Of a stretch of 64,000 bases of DNA, positions 11,518 to 22,719 are shown one piece after another. The notes beneath the pieces are model-generated. The model was not told where the DNA came from. It searched no databases and worked only from the letters and a program-made list of their open reading frames with translations. The position numbers were made by a program, and so were the translations under genes. Each line of letters begins with the position of its first letter. The stretch's first letter is position 1. This DNA comes from Polytrichum commune (taxonomy: Eukaryota > Streptophyta > Polytrichopsida > Polytrichales > Polytrichaceae): the NCBI GenBank assembly GCA_950295325.1, contig OX485808.1, forward strand, positions 12,590,501 to 12,654,500, in the 5' to 3' direction.

Positions 11518-12180
11518 CTACTCCTCCCTTTCGAGAGTAGACACTATAGTCACCAGTCACCAGTAACAAGGACCATAATGGTTAGTTTTTAGGTATTATT
11601 AATATGAGTGTGGCCATCCATTCTCTAGTGCATTGTTAGTGGGTGGAGTGGAGTGGCTTAGTTGTTAGGGCTCTATAGATTTATCTATGGGGGGTCTAAT
11701 GATTGGGGGAGCGGTTAGTGGTTTCCTATTCTTCTTTTGTGGAGGAGGATAGACATGGCATATTTTATAGCGATAGTATTGATGTTTTTAAAGGTATGCA
11801 AGAAACTCTCCGTCCAAGAAGCTGGGCAGGGTGAAGTTGTCTGTACTCTTGCACCCGAACAAATGAAGCGGCTACCGCGGAGCCCGGGTGTATTATGAAA
11901 CATTTCCCAATTCTTTAAATACTAGCCACCCCACACAGAGTAGAGGCGCCCATATAGAAATCTTGAGGACCGCAAATTTTTCGGTAATTGAATTCCTTAA
12001 ATTGAAATTATTTTGAATTTTTGAGCCATAAGATGGTTTGAACTCATTATCAATGTCTAGAGATTGACATAACGCTCATTTTGAGACAAATTGCTCCTCA
12101 ATTCAACACTCAAGATTCAGGACATGTGTCAAGGGCACTATCAATTCCTTGGTGATACCATAACCGAAGTTGGAGACTTA
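11518..12180. other. Spacer, nothing recognised
   Basis: No gene or bounded repeat was seen. Confidence 0.45.
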
Positions 12181-12302
12181 GGGTTAGTTTTCATGTAGGC
12201 CGCTTCGTCCACCAGATTCTTGTAGAAATGTAAATTCTAGCCGGTGATATCTACACTTCCACTAGAATCTAGTGGGCAAATGGCCTACATGGAATCTAGC
12301 CC
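12181..12302. mobile_element. Minimal 122-bp MITE, family E
   Basis: It is little more than two facing terminal repeats: left GGGTTAGTTTTCATGTAGGC and right, read as reverse complement, GGGCTAGATTCCATGTAGGC. TTA is duplicated at 12178-12180 and 12303-12305, as expected for PIF/Harbinger-type insertion. It is a deletion derivative of the ~400-bp form at 53326-53726. Confidence 0.8.
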
Positions 12303-12940
12303 TTAGAATAGTCCTCCTCCATATGACGCCTCCACATAACTTAGGCACGGCCACATAAGTACCTCTTGTTGATTAAATTGTGGTTAACGTTCAGGCCATC
12401 TTCTTGTAAATTGGAGCAGTCTGGTGTGGAAATTATTTTCTCTCTTAATATTATGCGAGTCTTAGAGATCAGCCTGCTGTCGTATGTAGATTCTCTAGTA
12501 TGCCATATGAATTTGAAAACATTTCCAGTCATAAGTTAGATATATCCTATGATTTCTGAAACTACCATTTTTTTGTTGTTTTATGGTTTTCTGGGGTCAA
12601 AAGGTCTCTGGAAAAAATCAACTGTGACGCAATATAGTATAGATGAAGATGTCAGATTATTGACAGGTGCAAATGACTTTATATCTCACTGTAATGATAA
12701 GATTGTTGGGGATGAAACCGCCATTCATATATATATTACTAGCTTAAACAAGGTTGTGACTGGTTTGTTGTGGAGCAGGTGTTATTTGTTTTCATCGCGA
12801 AGCCTAGAGCCCACCAAGAGTGGCTGTAATGACTTTGTGACCTTGTAGCCTCCAACCAGAATTTCATATATAGGTTGTTGTAACAAGGATGCTACTCTGG
12901 AATCCTGTTTAGCCAGATCCATAAAAAGGGTTAAAACAAA
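12303..12940. other. Spacer, nothing recognised
   Basis: Short open frames only, none supported. Confidence 0.45.
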
Positions 12941-13840
12941 ACATGGAATTTCTCTCAAATGAAACCATAACAATTATGTTGTACCTTTAAACCACATACA
13001 TTGTTTGGGTTTTTGTAAGATCAGCCAAGTTCTTTAAGATCCCTTATGTTCTAGTTTCGTCCTTCTAACATGATGGGCCACTGGCATCTCTCTCCCTTTC
13101 AAAAGGAAAGTTGCCAAGATGGTGCATGATGGGCCCTTGATACTAGAGTTTAATAATTATAATGGACATTTCTATTCGGTGGAAATAGGAGGCAAGAGTG
13201 TTGTGACTTACAGTGAAAAAGATAATGCAATCAAGAAGGTGATAGTTGACACTGCAGAAATAACTCAATTATGTCACTCTGAATTCAATGATGATAGATA
13301 TTGTATATGTCCAGGTCCTTGCACTCTTGTGAAATACAGCTGAGGTTTTGGAGTTGTTCTTGAAGGGTTACAAGCCCATGTAATTGGGTATTGAGGAACA
13401 TGGTTTCATCAATCAATCTAGTTCCATGGAGCTTAACAAATATTTTATGAAATTGGTGAGTGTATTCCCCATTGACCTCCAAGCAAAGAATCTAAATAGC
13501 GCATCCATTGCGGCCTCTATTCCAATTGTAGTCATTGATTTCTTCTCATACTATCCAACCTTGTTATGGCAACACTTGAAGAAATACCTGTATTATTCCT
13601 CAAAATTATAAATTGCAAAGTGGAACCTCCGTGCAAGGCGGTGCCTCCATGTGTTCCTCTCCAAGTTATCATATAGTTTCATGTATTCATATTCAAGTAG
13701 CCACAAATCTTATCACACTCATGTTTGTGAATTCTATATCGTGGAGCCTTATATCTTACCGTCATATGTGGAGCGTGTGATTGAGGTTAAGCATGCCCGC
13801 AATGAGAAAAACCTTGCAAACAAGGATGATGACGAGATGA
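12941..13840 (+). pseudogene. Broken inverted paralogue of the 9253-10464 gene
   Basis: Homology starts at CATGGAATTTCTC, the same point as the ATG of the intact copy, and runs to about 13840. Conserved stretches include SAKFFKIPYVLVSSF, VHDGPL, GGKSVVTY and QAKNLNSASIAAS. Stops follow MLYL and SSF, frames change around 13095-13120, and a segment matching the intact copy's KYRDLL region is reduced near 13310-13380. The C-terminal part after the NKDGNE-equivalent is lost. It lies on the opposite strand about 2.5 kb away, so the pair forms a large diverged inverted repeat. Confidence 0.85.
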
Positions 13841-15952
13841 GATTTCATAGGTTAAATACTACCTACAACTTAAATTCCAACAGATTTTACCTTTATAGTT
13901 TTATGATAGGATTTTGTCACTGACAACATACATGACTTACGTCACATAAAAGTAAATTGCAATTGGATCATCATGGACAATGGTAACTACTAGTTTCCTG
14001 GGACAAAGTTTACTGAGCTTAGTGACGAGTAATGAAATATTGTTATGAATAATTGGAATTTGGATGAGAAATCCAATAAGTATAGTGTAGTTAAGGTTTT
14101 TGCTAGGGCTCAAACTAACCCAAAGAAAACAACCCAAGGAACTAGGTCTCATAGAGGGTTGAGTTAGTGTCTATAAGAATTAATGTCACATTGGATCAAG
14201 GTTCTAATAACAATCTAGGAATTTTCCTCCTTCATTTCTTCATCATCGAGCTTAATTTCCACTCTTATGGTTCCTTGTGCCTCTTCAGTCATGTATAAGT
14301 ATGTCTTATATGACGACTTCTATCACTCAAATTTCATGTCTTCTAATTCCGTTGTGAAGCTCAAAAGCTTTGGCAATAGTCTTTCGGGTCTTGGCATTAG
14401 TCTTCCAATGGATTTTCATCCTATTGAGGTTAGTCTCTTCTTCCTTAATTAAAACAATTTAATGTCATCCATCATAATTCAAATTGCATTGCTCAAAGGA
14501 TTAGTTCCTTCGCTTTATCTCATGCATCTTTCCTTAGTTATAATCAAGATGTACTTATCTCATATTCTTCATTATCACATAACACACAAAAGCTTGCATT
14601 GATCCATGCAACATCCTTAAACAATCATACAAATTTATAGGCTATAGCCAGTAGACTTCAATAAAATCAGCTTCAATACTTAGCCTAATCCTTTTCCACA
14701 TCCAACCATATTCCAATCTCATTCCTAATCATATTAAAGCACTCTCTTTGTTGACTAGACTATCCGCCAACTCAACATGATCATTATTCTCAAATTTTCA
14801 TGATGTCTTGTCAATCCCTCGAAACATCTTGTCATCCTCAATAATGATAACTCCAAACCATTTTATCACCATTGCATAATAAACTACTTAATCGGTTTTT
14901 TTTTTTGCCCTCTCTTCACTTCGGCTTCTTTTGCTGCTTGTGATCTCTCTCTCTCCCTAAAGCTTTCGGCTATCTTATGTCGACTCAGTTTCCTACTAAT
15001 AGTCGATTCTCCATTTCAATCTATATTCAACATTTCTTTGTCAATTCACACATTCCTCTTTAATGTCATTACCTCTAGTGTGATTTCGAATTTGGGTAAT
15101 TTATCTATGCATTAGACTATGGCCCTTTGAGACTTACTGACTATGGACCTTTCTAAGTTTGTCTCTCTCCCGATTGCTCTCAGGTTCCCCCTTGCCATGC
15201 TATAGTCAAGATATTTCTTTCGCATACCTTCTTCTATCAACACAGGGTGTGGTGATTTGACTCTAATTTCACCTTGTTTCTTTCACAGTACAAATTATAG
15301 CTTCTTTTCCACTATGGTCTATCTCAGTCTTTGAGCACAACTACTTTGATTCATCCAATAGATCCTTTCACCTTCAATTCACTCCACTCAACAATTTCTC
15401 ACATTTGATTCACATCTTTCACTCACATTGTGCCTTCTCCATTCTTGACATACAATTACTCGACCACGTATATTACGCACAGACTATTGTCATACTTATG
15501 TCAATCACATAATTATCCTTGCTTAATCAATTCCAATCCAGTTTGCTCGTTTGCATCCCCCTATCACATGCGGTGATGCTGCTATTCTGATCTTCTCTCA
15601 TAATGATGCATTCAACTCTAACTTTATAGTCTATAGCATGACTCTTCACATATATGGCCTTAGTAGATTTAACAAAAAGTGCCTTCTCCTCGGCAATAGC
15701 CCTCTTATCCGGCTCGGAGCTTCCGGTGGTTGTAACTTTTGCAACTACTTTCCTCGGACTATAGCCTTACTAATTCATTCTAAATTGATTTTCATCCACA
15801 ATTTTGGCTACTTTATCATTGAAAAAAATATTTGGGTAAGTATATTACATGATGGTCTCTTTCTAAAGAAAGAGGTTGTAAAATTATGCTCATGTGATAC
15901 CTGGTCCCACAAAGCACAATTGAGAAGGCGTGTAAGGTTAAGCTATGTATGA
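13841..15952. other. Repeat-derived region without a gene
   Basis: 13930-14090 resembles part of the family A copy 5 interior (shared GATGAGAAATCC and GAAATATTGT phrases). 14160-15950 is pyrimidine-rich on the plus strand. The longest frame (15551-15952, 133 codons) has no recognisable motif. Confidence 0.45.
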
Positions 15953-16165
15953 GGGCCACTTTGCACACGAGACTGAAGGCCCATGATCATTGCATGCTAA
16001 GATCTCTCATTGAGACTGTCCATGTTCACTTCGCACTAGAAGGTGAAGGCCTAAGATCCCAAAAGATTTATCATGGATGAAAAGTCTACATGGATTCTTG
16101 ACATGGCAAACTATGGATAATGTTCATGATCTACTAGAATTTGCGTCAAGCCTATCTCCAAGTGT
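15953..16165 (+). mobile_element. Left-end fragment of a family F MITE
   Basis: GGGCCACTTTGCACACGAGA matches the left terminus of the elements at 20653 and 38072, and similarity continues through AAAGTCTACATGGATTC. No right terminus is found; the right boundary is approximate. Confidence 0.6.
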
Positions 16166-16169
16166 GATA

Positions 16170-16285
16170 ATGGGTTGAGGTTTGATTGTATGCACAATAA
16201 ACAACAAAGCATATGAGGTGACTTACACACCTTGGGTGAGGGGAAAAAAGACCACACACCTGATTTAGATGACTATCCAAAATAA
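16170..16285 (+). repeat. Dispersed repeat shared with 33303-33412
   Basis: GAGGTTTGATTGTATGCACA and the following CAATAAACAACAAA...CTTGGG sequence recur at 33303-33412 in the same orientation. Confidence 0.6.
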
Positions 16286-16794
16286 GGGCCACTTCTCAAG
16301 GGGTCCCAAGTCCTCAATCCCAATAATGTTGGCAGGTCCCAACATGGAGGCAAATCTCAACTTGTGTGTCTCAAGAAACCATTGAAATATGGTTAATCAT
16401 CATTAAGGTCATACCTTGATTACTATATCATGCAAAAAGAGTTGGGTCTAGCTTCATAACATTACTTAGCTTTTGAGCTATGCTCATGGACCCCATAGTA
16501 GATTCGAGAACGAAACCTTTAGATGCTAGAATCCCATTGTTTCAAACTGAATTTGAAGTCATGGCAGATGAACACAACTCATCAGCTGAATAATGTTATG
16601 TTTTTGTTCGACCCAACTCTCAACACAAGTCCCAAGCCTCACCTCCAAAAAAAAAACGTTGACATGTAGGCATCCATGTCATACTTGGGACTTGGGGCTC
16701 CGTGTGAAGTGGTAAGTCCCAACTTCCATGCTCTCGACGGCTGAGATTGAATGGATTGAGCTAAAGTGCCTTGGGACCCGTGTGAAACCGGCCC
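16286..16794. mobile_element. MITE, family G, copy 1 (509 bp)
   Basis: Perfect TAA duplications flank it (16283-16285, 16795-16797). Ends are GGGCCACTTCTCAAGGGGTC and, as reverse complement, GGGCCGGTTTCACACGGGTC. A GTCCCAAG/CTTGGGAC theme repeats inside. It carries an extra ~150 bp relative to copy 2 at 22720-23069. TIR and TSD fit PIF/Harbinger; no coding capacity. Confidence 0.8.
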
Positions 16795-17085
16795 TAAGTT
16801 ACTAGGAAAAAAATCAACCGTGACCAAGTGTAGCCGCTGACAGCCCACCAACTTTAAACATGTCCTTGGCAACTCCTGTTGCAGCCCTAGTGACACCCAA
16901 AGTCCCAAGAAATTATAATTTAAGTTAAATTATTATGTACCATTTGATCTGCAGTGAGGGCCGATATGGATATGGACTATAAAACTAAACTTTGAAGATT
17001 AGGGTTGTTTTACACACGTGATCACGAGAATTTATAAATCAATTTCAAAGTCCTTGGGGATGGGAGATAGTGTAAAGTGGACTAA

Positions 17086-17813
17086 GGGCGAGTTTCCATG
17101 TAGGTCAAACACCCACCATATTCTAGTGGGAGTAAGGACAACCCCGTCCAAATGTAGAGGGAATATGATGGGATAGGGTTTGTATGTCCCAACTACACTA
17201 AATAGGTAGATTAGTGTTAGATGAAGATTAATGTTAGATGCAATAGTTACCTAAAACATTAATTTTCAACTGATATTACAATTAGTGTTTGAATAGGGTT
17301 TGAACAAATTATACCTTTTACGAGGTGCTCATATTCTTCTTCCTTCAATTCTTCATTCCAAGATTTACAAAATATCATCTAACACTAAATGCACTCATGT
17401 AAATATTTAAAGTTACTACTTGGTACAAATAGTGTTAGAGTTGACATTTAGTGTTCTAACACTATAGAGACAATTTACATTTAGCGTTTTCGTCGACTAT
17501 TAGTGTTTCCAACACTAATCTACCTATTTAGTGTAGCTACTCTCATCTTCTCAAGTTCGAGCCCACCTACTAACCTCCTCCTCATGCTCCTTCTACTAGA
17601 ACAGTCTTCAATCCTTTGGTGACCAACACTTGTAGATTAAAAGGTGCTTTAGTGGGCGCATGAAAGTCCAACGGTCCTTGTTCGATGCCTTCCACATTCT
17701 AGTAGGCTATCAGAATGTGGTTGGTTAGCGGCTTGTGCTTATCTACATGCACACGCCTCCAACCCACTATTGTCTAGAATCTAGTTGACGAGTGACCTAC
17801 ATAAAAGTGACCC
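17086..17813. mobile_element. MITE, family E, copy 2, interrupted by family A
   Basis: The ends GGGCGAGTTTCCATGTAGGT and, as reverse complement, GGGTCACTTTTATGTAGGTC match the family E termini. Interior sequence is the reverse complement of 53326-53726. TAA precedes the left end; the right copy of the duplication is mutated. A 338-bp family A element sits at 17196-17533. Confidence 0.8.
17196..17533. mobile_element. MITE, family A, copy 1 (nested in family E)
   Basis: The ends CACTAAATAGGTAGATTAGTG are almost perfectly inverted at 17513-17533. TA flanks both sides (17194-17195, 17534-17535). The empty homologous site is visible in the family E element at 53326-53726, where a single TA lies between the same flanks. 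This fixes the boundaries and the TA target duplication. Confidence 0.93.
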
Positions 17814-18841
17814 ACTTTGACTATAGAAGTGAAATGGTTGTTTTATACAGTGTGAACAATGTGTACAAGGCTATGTGGACAATATTTATAATATAAAAAA
17901 ATTCGAATAATATGGAGGGGTTGATGAGTATTTAAGCTATTTGGAATGTGGACAAAGCATTGGGAATGAAAAAAATAAAATAAATTGAACTCAACAAACA
18001 TAAAAGGGAGAGAGAGAGGGAGAGAGAGGGAGAAAGAGAGAGAGATTTTATGAAAACATACTGGCAACCTCAACCTTCACCTTTGTGATGGCTACATGAA
18101 TAACTTTTGTATTACGAATGACCATGCTGAAATGGATAGGTAAACCTCAAATATCAAATGCTTAATACAATCATTCACATCTTCATGCCATCTACTATGT
18201 ATGCTCCCATATGAGAGTTCAAAAATCCTCCTGAAGCATGAAAATGCACTAGACATGAATGCATTTGGAGAGCAATACAAATTGTGTACATCTTATATGC
18301 TGAAAGTGGAGCATGTTTGCTTTGGCTTGTTGCCCAAACTATTAATATAGGTGATTCTTACAAGGGGCAACACCCACAGGCAAGAAAACATGCCTCCTCG
18401 CTCAAGTCTTAGTGACCTTCTACGAGGATCAAATTCACCTTGGAGCACCATTCTACTTCATATCAAATTTTGAAATCTAATGGGATTTTGCGCTTATCTC
18501 TACTTGAAATATATAAGAATCATCATGCCAAGTGGGAGACCCATATAATGATGTGAGGTGGTGATTTAAGACATTCTCTTGGCAAAAGATGACCGCTTGG
18601 GTCACCAAGGGCAATCAAGGGTTAACCTCCTTATGAATTTGCTAACCTTGCAATTTAAAATAATGGTAAAAAACTTGAACATGTCAAGGGTCTCAAATGC
18701 TTTAAGTATGCGTTATAGCTTATCCGATTCTACTCTGGGACTCAAAGTTTCTTCAATGCAGCCTTTTGACCTTTTATTGCCAAGCGCTTGTAACTTCTAT
18801 AAGGCAGATGGGTCCTAGCAAAATAGCTATTCTTTCAACTA
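17814..18841. other. Spacer with a (GA)n tract
   Basis: An imperfect GA microsatellite lies at 18006-18045. No gene was recognised. Confidence 0.45.
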
Positions 18842-19383
18842 CAATGTTTATGGTATTTAGTGTCACGTACACTATTTGCAAAGGGCCTAAACTAGATGCC
18901 TAGAGGTCACAAAATGTCACGCCTGTTAATTGTCAATATGATACCATTCATCAACATAAGTGACTTCTTTAAGTGAAATTTATCTACATTATGATATTTA
19001 GAGTAGCACATTGGGATATGTTAGATGATAGTCTTGCGTTTTAATAGGCAAGGGGAAGATATTTTTTTAGTTTACTCATGAGGAGTGTCATGTGTTTACA
19101 TTCTAGTATCCAAGAGGAAGGTATTCTTGAGCATACTAATGGCAAGTGTCATTTGTGTAAACTTTAGTCAAGTTGTAGACCATTGTGTAACATAGGCATG
19201 CACCTCATAACACTATTATTGAGCATACTCATGCCAAGATATTAGTCAAGCACTTCAACACCAACTGTTGTGAGGTGACAGTGATGGTGAAGTTGTTGAT
19301 CATGAGTGTAATCTAGCATACACCTCAATATAGGGTGAGTGACATCTATATTGCGCATATGACATGAAATACCATAAATGATG
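18842..19383 (-). mobile_element. MITE, family B, copy 2
   Basis: TA at 18840-18841 and 19384-19385 flanks ends CAATGTTTATGGTATTTAG and, as reverse complement, CATCATTTATGGTATTTCAT. The interior is the reverse complement of 25169-25719. 542 bp, non-coding. Confidence 0.8.
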
Positions 19384-20652
19384 TAGCTCACTTCTCCTAA
19401 GGTATGAAATATGCAATTAATACAAGATGATTAGTAAGCCCAAATTGAGACTGTAGCCATATTCCTCAACTTTCAAAGCTCATATGAACATCTTATGTAT
19501 CATCTAAATGAAGATTTTGTGCTCAATTAATGGTCATATAGCCCCCCGCACACACACACACACACCTACTTATGTTGACAATTGAGCCAAGAATGGCTAC
19601 CATATTTTGAGCACGCAATCCAATTTCTTTCAACAAATCTCTTTCTGGTATCCATTCTTGCCACCACACCAAACCATATACCACTCAAATATAGGTGTTG
19701 TAATAAGGAAAAAGGGCAAAATAAGGGTTGTCTACCTTACATCAATTTCAATTTACAAACAAGGCATTTTGAAACTCCAAACTCTGCATAACATCACTCA
19801 ACTCCTTGATTGTATTATGTGCAAGCCGAGGTATCAAACGAGCATAATTATCCTACAATCACAAGATTTCCCGTTTACGAGGGAGCACTCAAGCTGCGCA
19901 CTGTGAACTTTTTCAACACACAACTATAATTTCAGAGTTTTTTCTTAATCGCAACCTCTTTCTTTAGAAAAAGACCATCGTCTAGCTGCAACTTAGTGTA
20001 ATGTTTATGTGTGACGTCACTAAAGTGTCTATCCTCGACAGAGGAGAGTAGTATTGTCCCAATGACCCTTTATCCGGTGGGCACTGGGCCATTCACATTA
20101 CGAGCAGGCCCGGAGTTTTTATCATCATTCTGTGTGACTTAGAGGATCGATGAGAATTCTCCACACCATGTTGGCAGGTGAATCCACACACTGCAAGCCT
20201 GCAAAGCTTATCATAACTTAACTCCCTCTCACACTTTGACAGCATAAAGAACAAGAACAAGCGACCAGAGTCCCTGGGCAGGCTTGCTGCAGTCTCAGGA
20301 GTTAATTAAGCTCCTACTATATATTCCGCCTAACTTATTGCAGTGTTCCATGACTATGGCTCAATGATCGAGGAGAACCACCGACCACTAGTTACACATG
20401 GACAAATTGAGTTTGGGAAATATTAACCGGTTGAAGTTCAGGAAAATCGCCCATCGGTTCAGAGGAATCTACAGAATATGCACTAAACTAATGAAGAATA
20501 TACCCCGAACTAATAAAGAACGACCAAAAGATCACTCCATGTAATTGGTTGGACTTGGAAATACTAGCCCACAAATCTCCCCAAACAATGCTATGGCTTC
20601 ACATAAGTTGTATCGAAGCTTATGAGGCTGATAAATTGAGATAGATATAAGG
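19384..20652. other. Spacer with dispersed repeat fragment
   Basis: 19600-19750 contains a widely repeated phrase (ACCACTCAAATATAGGTGTT...GGGTTGTCTACCTT), also seen near 27800, inverted near 23110, and in relatives near 34930 and 59830. (AC)n lies at 19549-19566. No gene was recognised. Confidence 0.5.
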
Positions 20653-21157
20653 GTCACTTCGCACACGAGACTGAGAGCCCGTGACCAGTACACTGCAAGC
20701 ACTCTCATTGGTGGAAAAGGTGGAGTCGGTCCAAGTTCAAGCTTCACACTACGCTTGAGGGACCAACGGAGTATGTGAATGTTGCGAGATGGATGTAAAA
20801 GTCTACATGGATTCCTACATGGCGTCAAATGGATCATGTGTCATGGTCACTTGGATTATTTTCAAAAACCATCTCTTGGAGATAGGCTTAACACAAAACC
20901 AGGAGACCATGGCACTCCGAACGCTCACAACCGTTGGTTTATCCTATTTTACCACGTGTAAGGACCCACGTGAATAGAAATTCACTGAAATAGCATTTGG
21001 TTGAGGGCCCGGTCACATACGGCTTCACACCACACTTGAGGATCCGTGACCACACTACTTGGTTTTGGAGGTGTGTTGGGACGGCCTTTGGACACTTTCT
21101 TTTGGGCTCTCACAATCTCATGGTCACGGCTCTTGGCTCGTGTGTGTGAAGTGGCCC
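20653..21157. mobile_element. MITE, family F, copy 1 (505 bp)
   Basis: The ends GGGTCACTTCGCACACGAGA and, as reverse complement, GGGCCACTTCACACACACGA, with CTGAGAGCCCGTGACC just inside. Flanks are TAA and TGA, one base changed from a perfect PIF/Harbinger TAA duplication. Copy 2 at 38072-38559 matches throughout. Confidence 0.82.
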
Positions 21158-21166
21158 TGAGGGCTG

Positions 21167-21249
21167 GGGCGAACCAACCCGCACACTGGTTCTTTGGAGG
21201 CAAGGGTTTAGGCATCCAACAAGGAACGAGTGTATGGGTTGGTTCGCCC
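21167..21249. mobile_element. Short palindromic element, about 83 bp
   Basis: It starts GGGGCGAACCAACCC and ends GGGTTGGTTCGCCC, joined by GGCAAGGGTTTAGGCATCC. Relatives occur at 21923-22006 and 22021-22104, and half of one inside the foldback spacer (21699-21753). Confidence 0.7.
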
Positions 21250-21337
21250 AAATCTGGCCCTAAGTGCATACATTAAATAATGATGATAGATCCTATATAA
21301 ACGTCCCCTGCTCATCAGACAACCGACCATATTAAGT

Positions 21338-21988
21338 ACACTGGTTCCTTGGAGACAAGGGTTTAGGCATCCAACAAGGAACAAGTGTATGGGTTGGTTT
21401 GCCCAAATCTGGCCTTGAGTTCATACATTAAATGGCGATGATAGATCCTATATAACATCCCCTGCTCATCAGACAACCGACCATATTAAGTAAGTAAAGT
21501 AAGTTAGTGCAGTGAGGGGACGAGAGCCTCGGGCAGAGTGGCGGCTTTGTTTTTGTGTCTTTGTTTGCTATCCATAACTAACTCCTCAGACTGCGAAACT
21601 TATGTCTCGTGCAATCATGGATGCCTGGATCGATCCTTCTTCAGGGCTTGAATCGAGGGTAGCTATGGCCATGGGTGCACATGCTCATTCCATCTCTGGG
21701 CGAACCAACCCATACACTCGTTCCTTGTTGGATGCCTGAACCCTTGCCTCCAAGGATAGCAAACAAAGACACAAAAACAAAGCCGCCACTCTGCCCGAGG
21801 CTCTCGTCCCCTCACTGCATTAACTTACTTTACTTACTTAATATGGTCGGTTGTCTAATGAGCAGGGGATGTTATATAGGATCTATCATCGCTATTTAAT
21901 GTATGAACTCAGGGTCAGATTTGGGCAAACCACCCCATACACTCGTTCCTTGTTGGATGCCTAAACCCTTGCCTCCAAAGAACCAGTG
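21338..21988. repeat. Foldback: ~235-bp inverted arms around a 180-bp spacer
   Basis: Arms 21338-21573 and 21754-21988 are nearly identical reverse complements, implying recent origin. Each contains GATCCTATATAACATCCCCT or its complement, a plausible TATA-box core promoter, oriented toward the spacer. The left arm also repeats about 156 bp upstream (21185-21337) in direct orientation, including CTATATAAAC near 21288. The spacer holds a 45-codon frame starting at 21602 (MSRAIMDAWIDPSSG), downstream of the left TATA by about 150 nt. Read as a rearranged, possibly captured, promoter plus leader with convergent copies. Confidence 0.85.
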
Positions 21989-22104
21989 TACGGGTTGGTT
22001 CACCCCAGCCTTCCATATCTGGGCGAACCAACCCATACACTCATTCCTTGTTGGATGCCTAAACCCTTGCCTCCAAGGAACCAATGTACAAGTTGGTTCG
22101 CCCC
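21923..22104. mobile_element. Two adjacent short palindromic elements
   Basis: 21923-22006 and 22021-22104 each run from a GGGCRAACCAACCC-like end to GGTTGGTTCRCCCC, with the interior CTTGTTGGATGCCTAAACCC. The first overlaps the outer end of the foldback right arm. Confidence 0.7.
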
Positions 22105-22442
22105 AGACCTCATTCCACTGGGCACACCTGAGGGCTTGTCTACACTAAGGCATGTGGATGTTATTCGGTTACCATGATATATCACTCAGTTGTGTATCAA
22201 TGCTTCGTGGGGTTGGGAATCGATTGTGTTATAAGTCCCTTCTATTTTGGGTTTTCCATACATTGTGGGTGTACTCAACCTAAGTATTGTTCATTGCATA
22301 AGAGTAACTACCGCGCGGCTGTCGGTGTACCAAAACATGTCTTTGTCGGTCGATCCAATGTCGTACGCGTTATGTGGGGTTGGTTGGGAATATCGTATTG
22401 TATATTAGGCCAATCTTTACTTGTTAGGCTGATTCGGAAAAC

Positions 22443-22552
22443 TTAGGGCCGGTTTACACTATGGACCATGAAGTTGTCCCATGGCGATCTAAGAGCATTG
22501 ATTGGCTACTGAAGCCGTCCTGGGACAACTTCAGTTTACACTAGAGAAAAAA
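22443..22552. mobile_element. Short MITE-like inverted repeat, family H
   Basis: TTAGGGCCGGTTTACACTAT and GACCATGAAGTTGTCCC on the left face GGGACAACTTCAGTTTACAC on the right. A related end occurs near 37200-37230. Boundaries are approximate. Confidence 0.5.
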
Positions 22553-22719
22553 TGGCAGAGGAACCATGAAGGTCGAGGTCCCCAAAATATAAATTTTAAA
22601 GCCTAATAAATGCATTTATTTGCAAACTTGCACTTGTAAATTTGCGGCATCGGCCCCGGGAATTGTGTTTGGTTGTTGGCGGGTTCATTACATTTAGGCT
22701 CTCCTCCTTCCTCCTTCTA

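Noticed and set aside
15551-15952. 133-codon plus-strand frame
   Set aside because: No motif, no paralogue, no splice context, and its end runs into a MITE terminus.
17196-17533. Family A as CACTA (En/Spm) transposon because its end reads CACTA
   Set aside because: The empty site in 53326-53726 shows a TA duplication, not the 3-bp duplication of CACTA elements.
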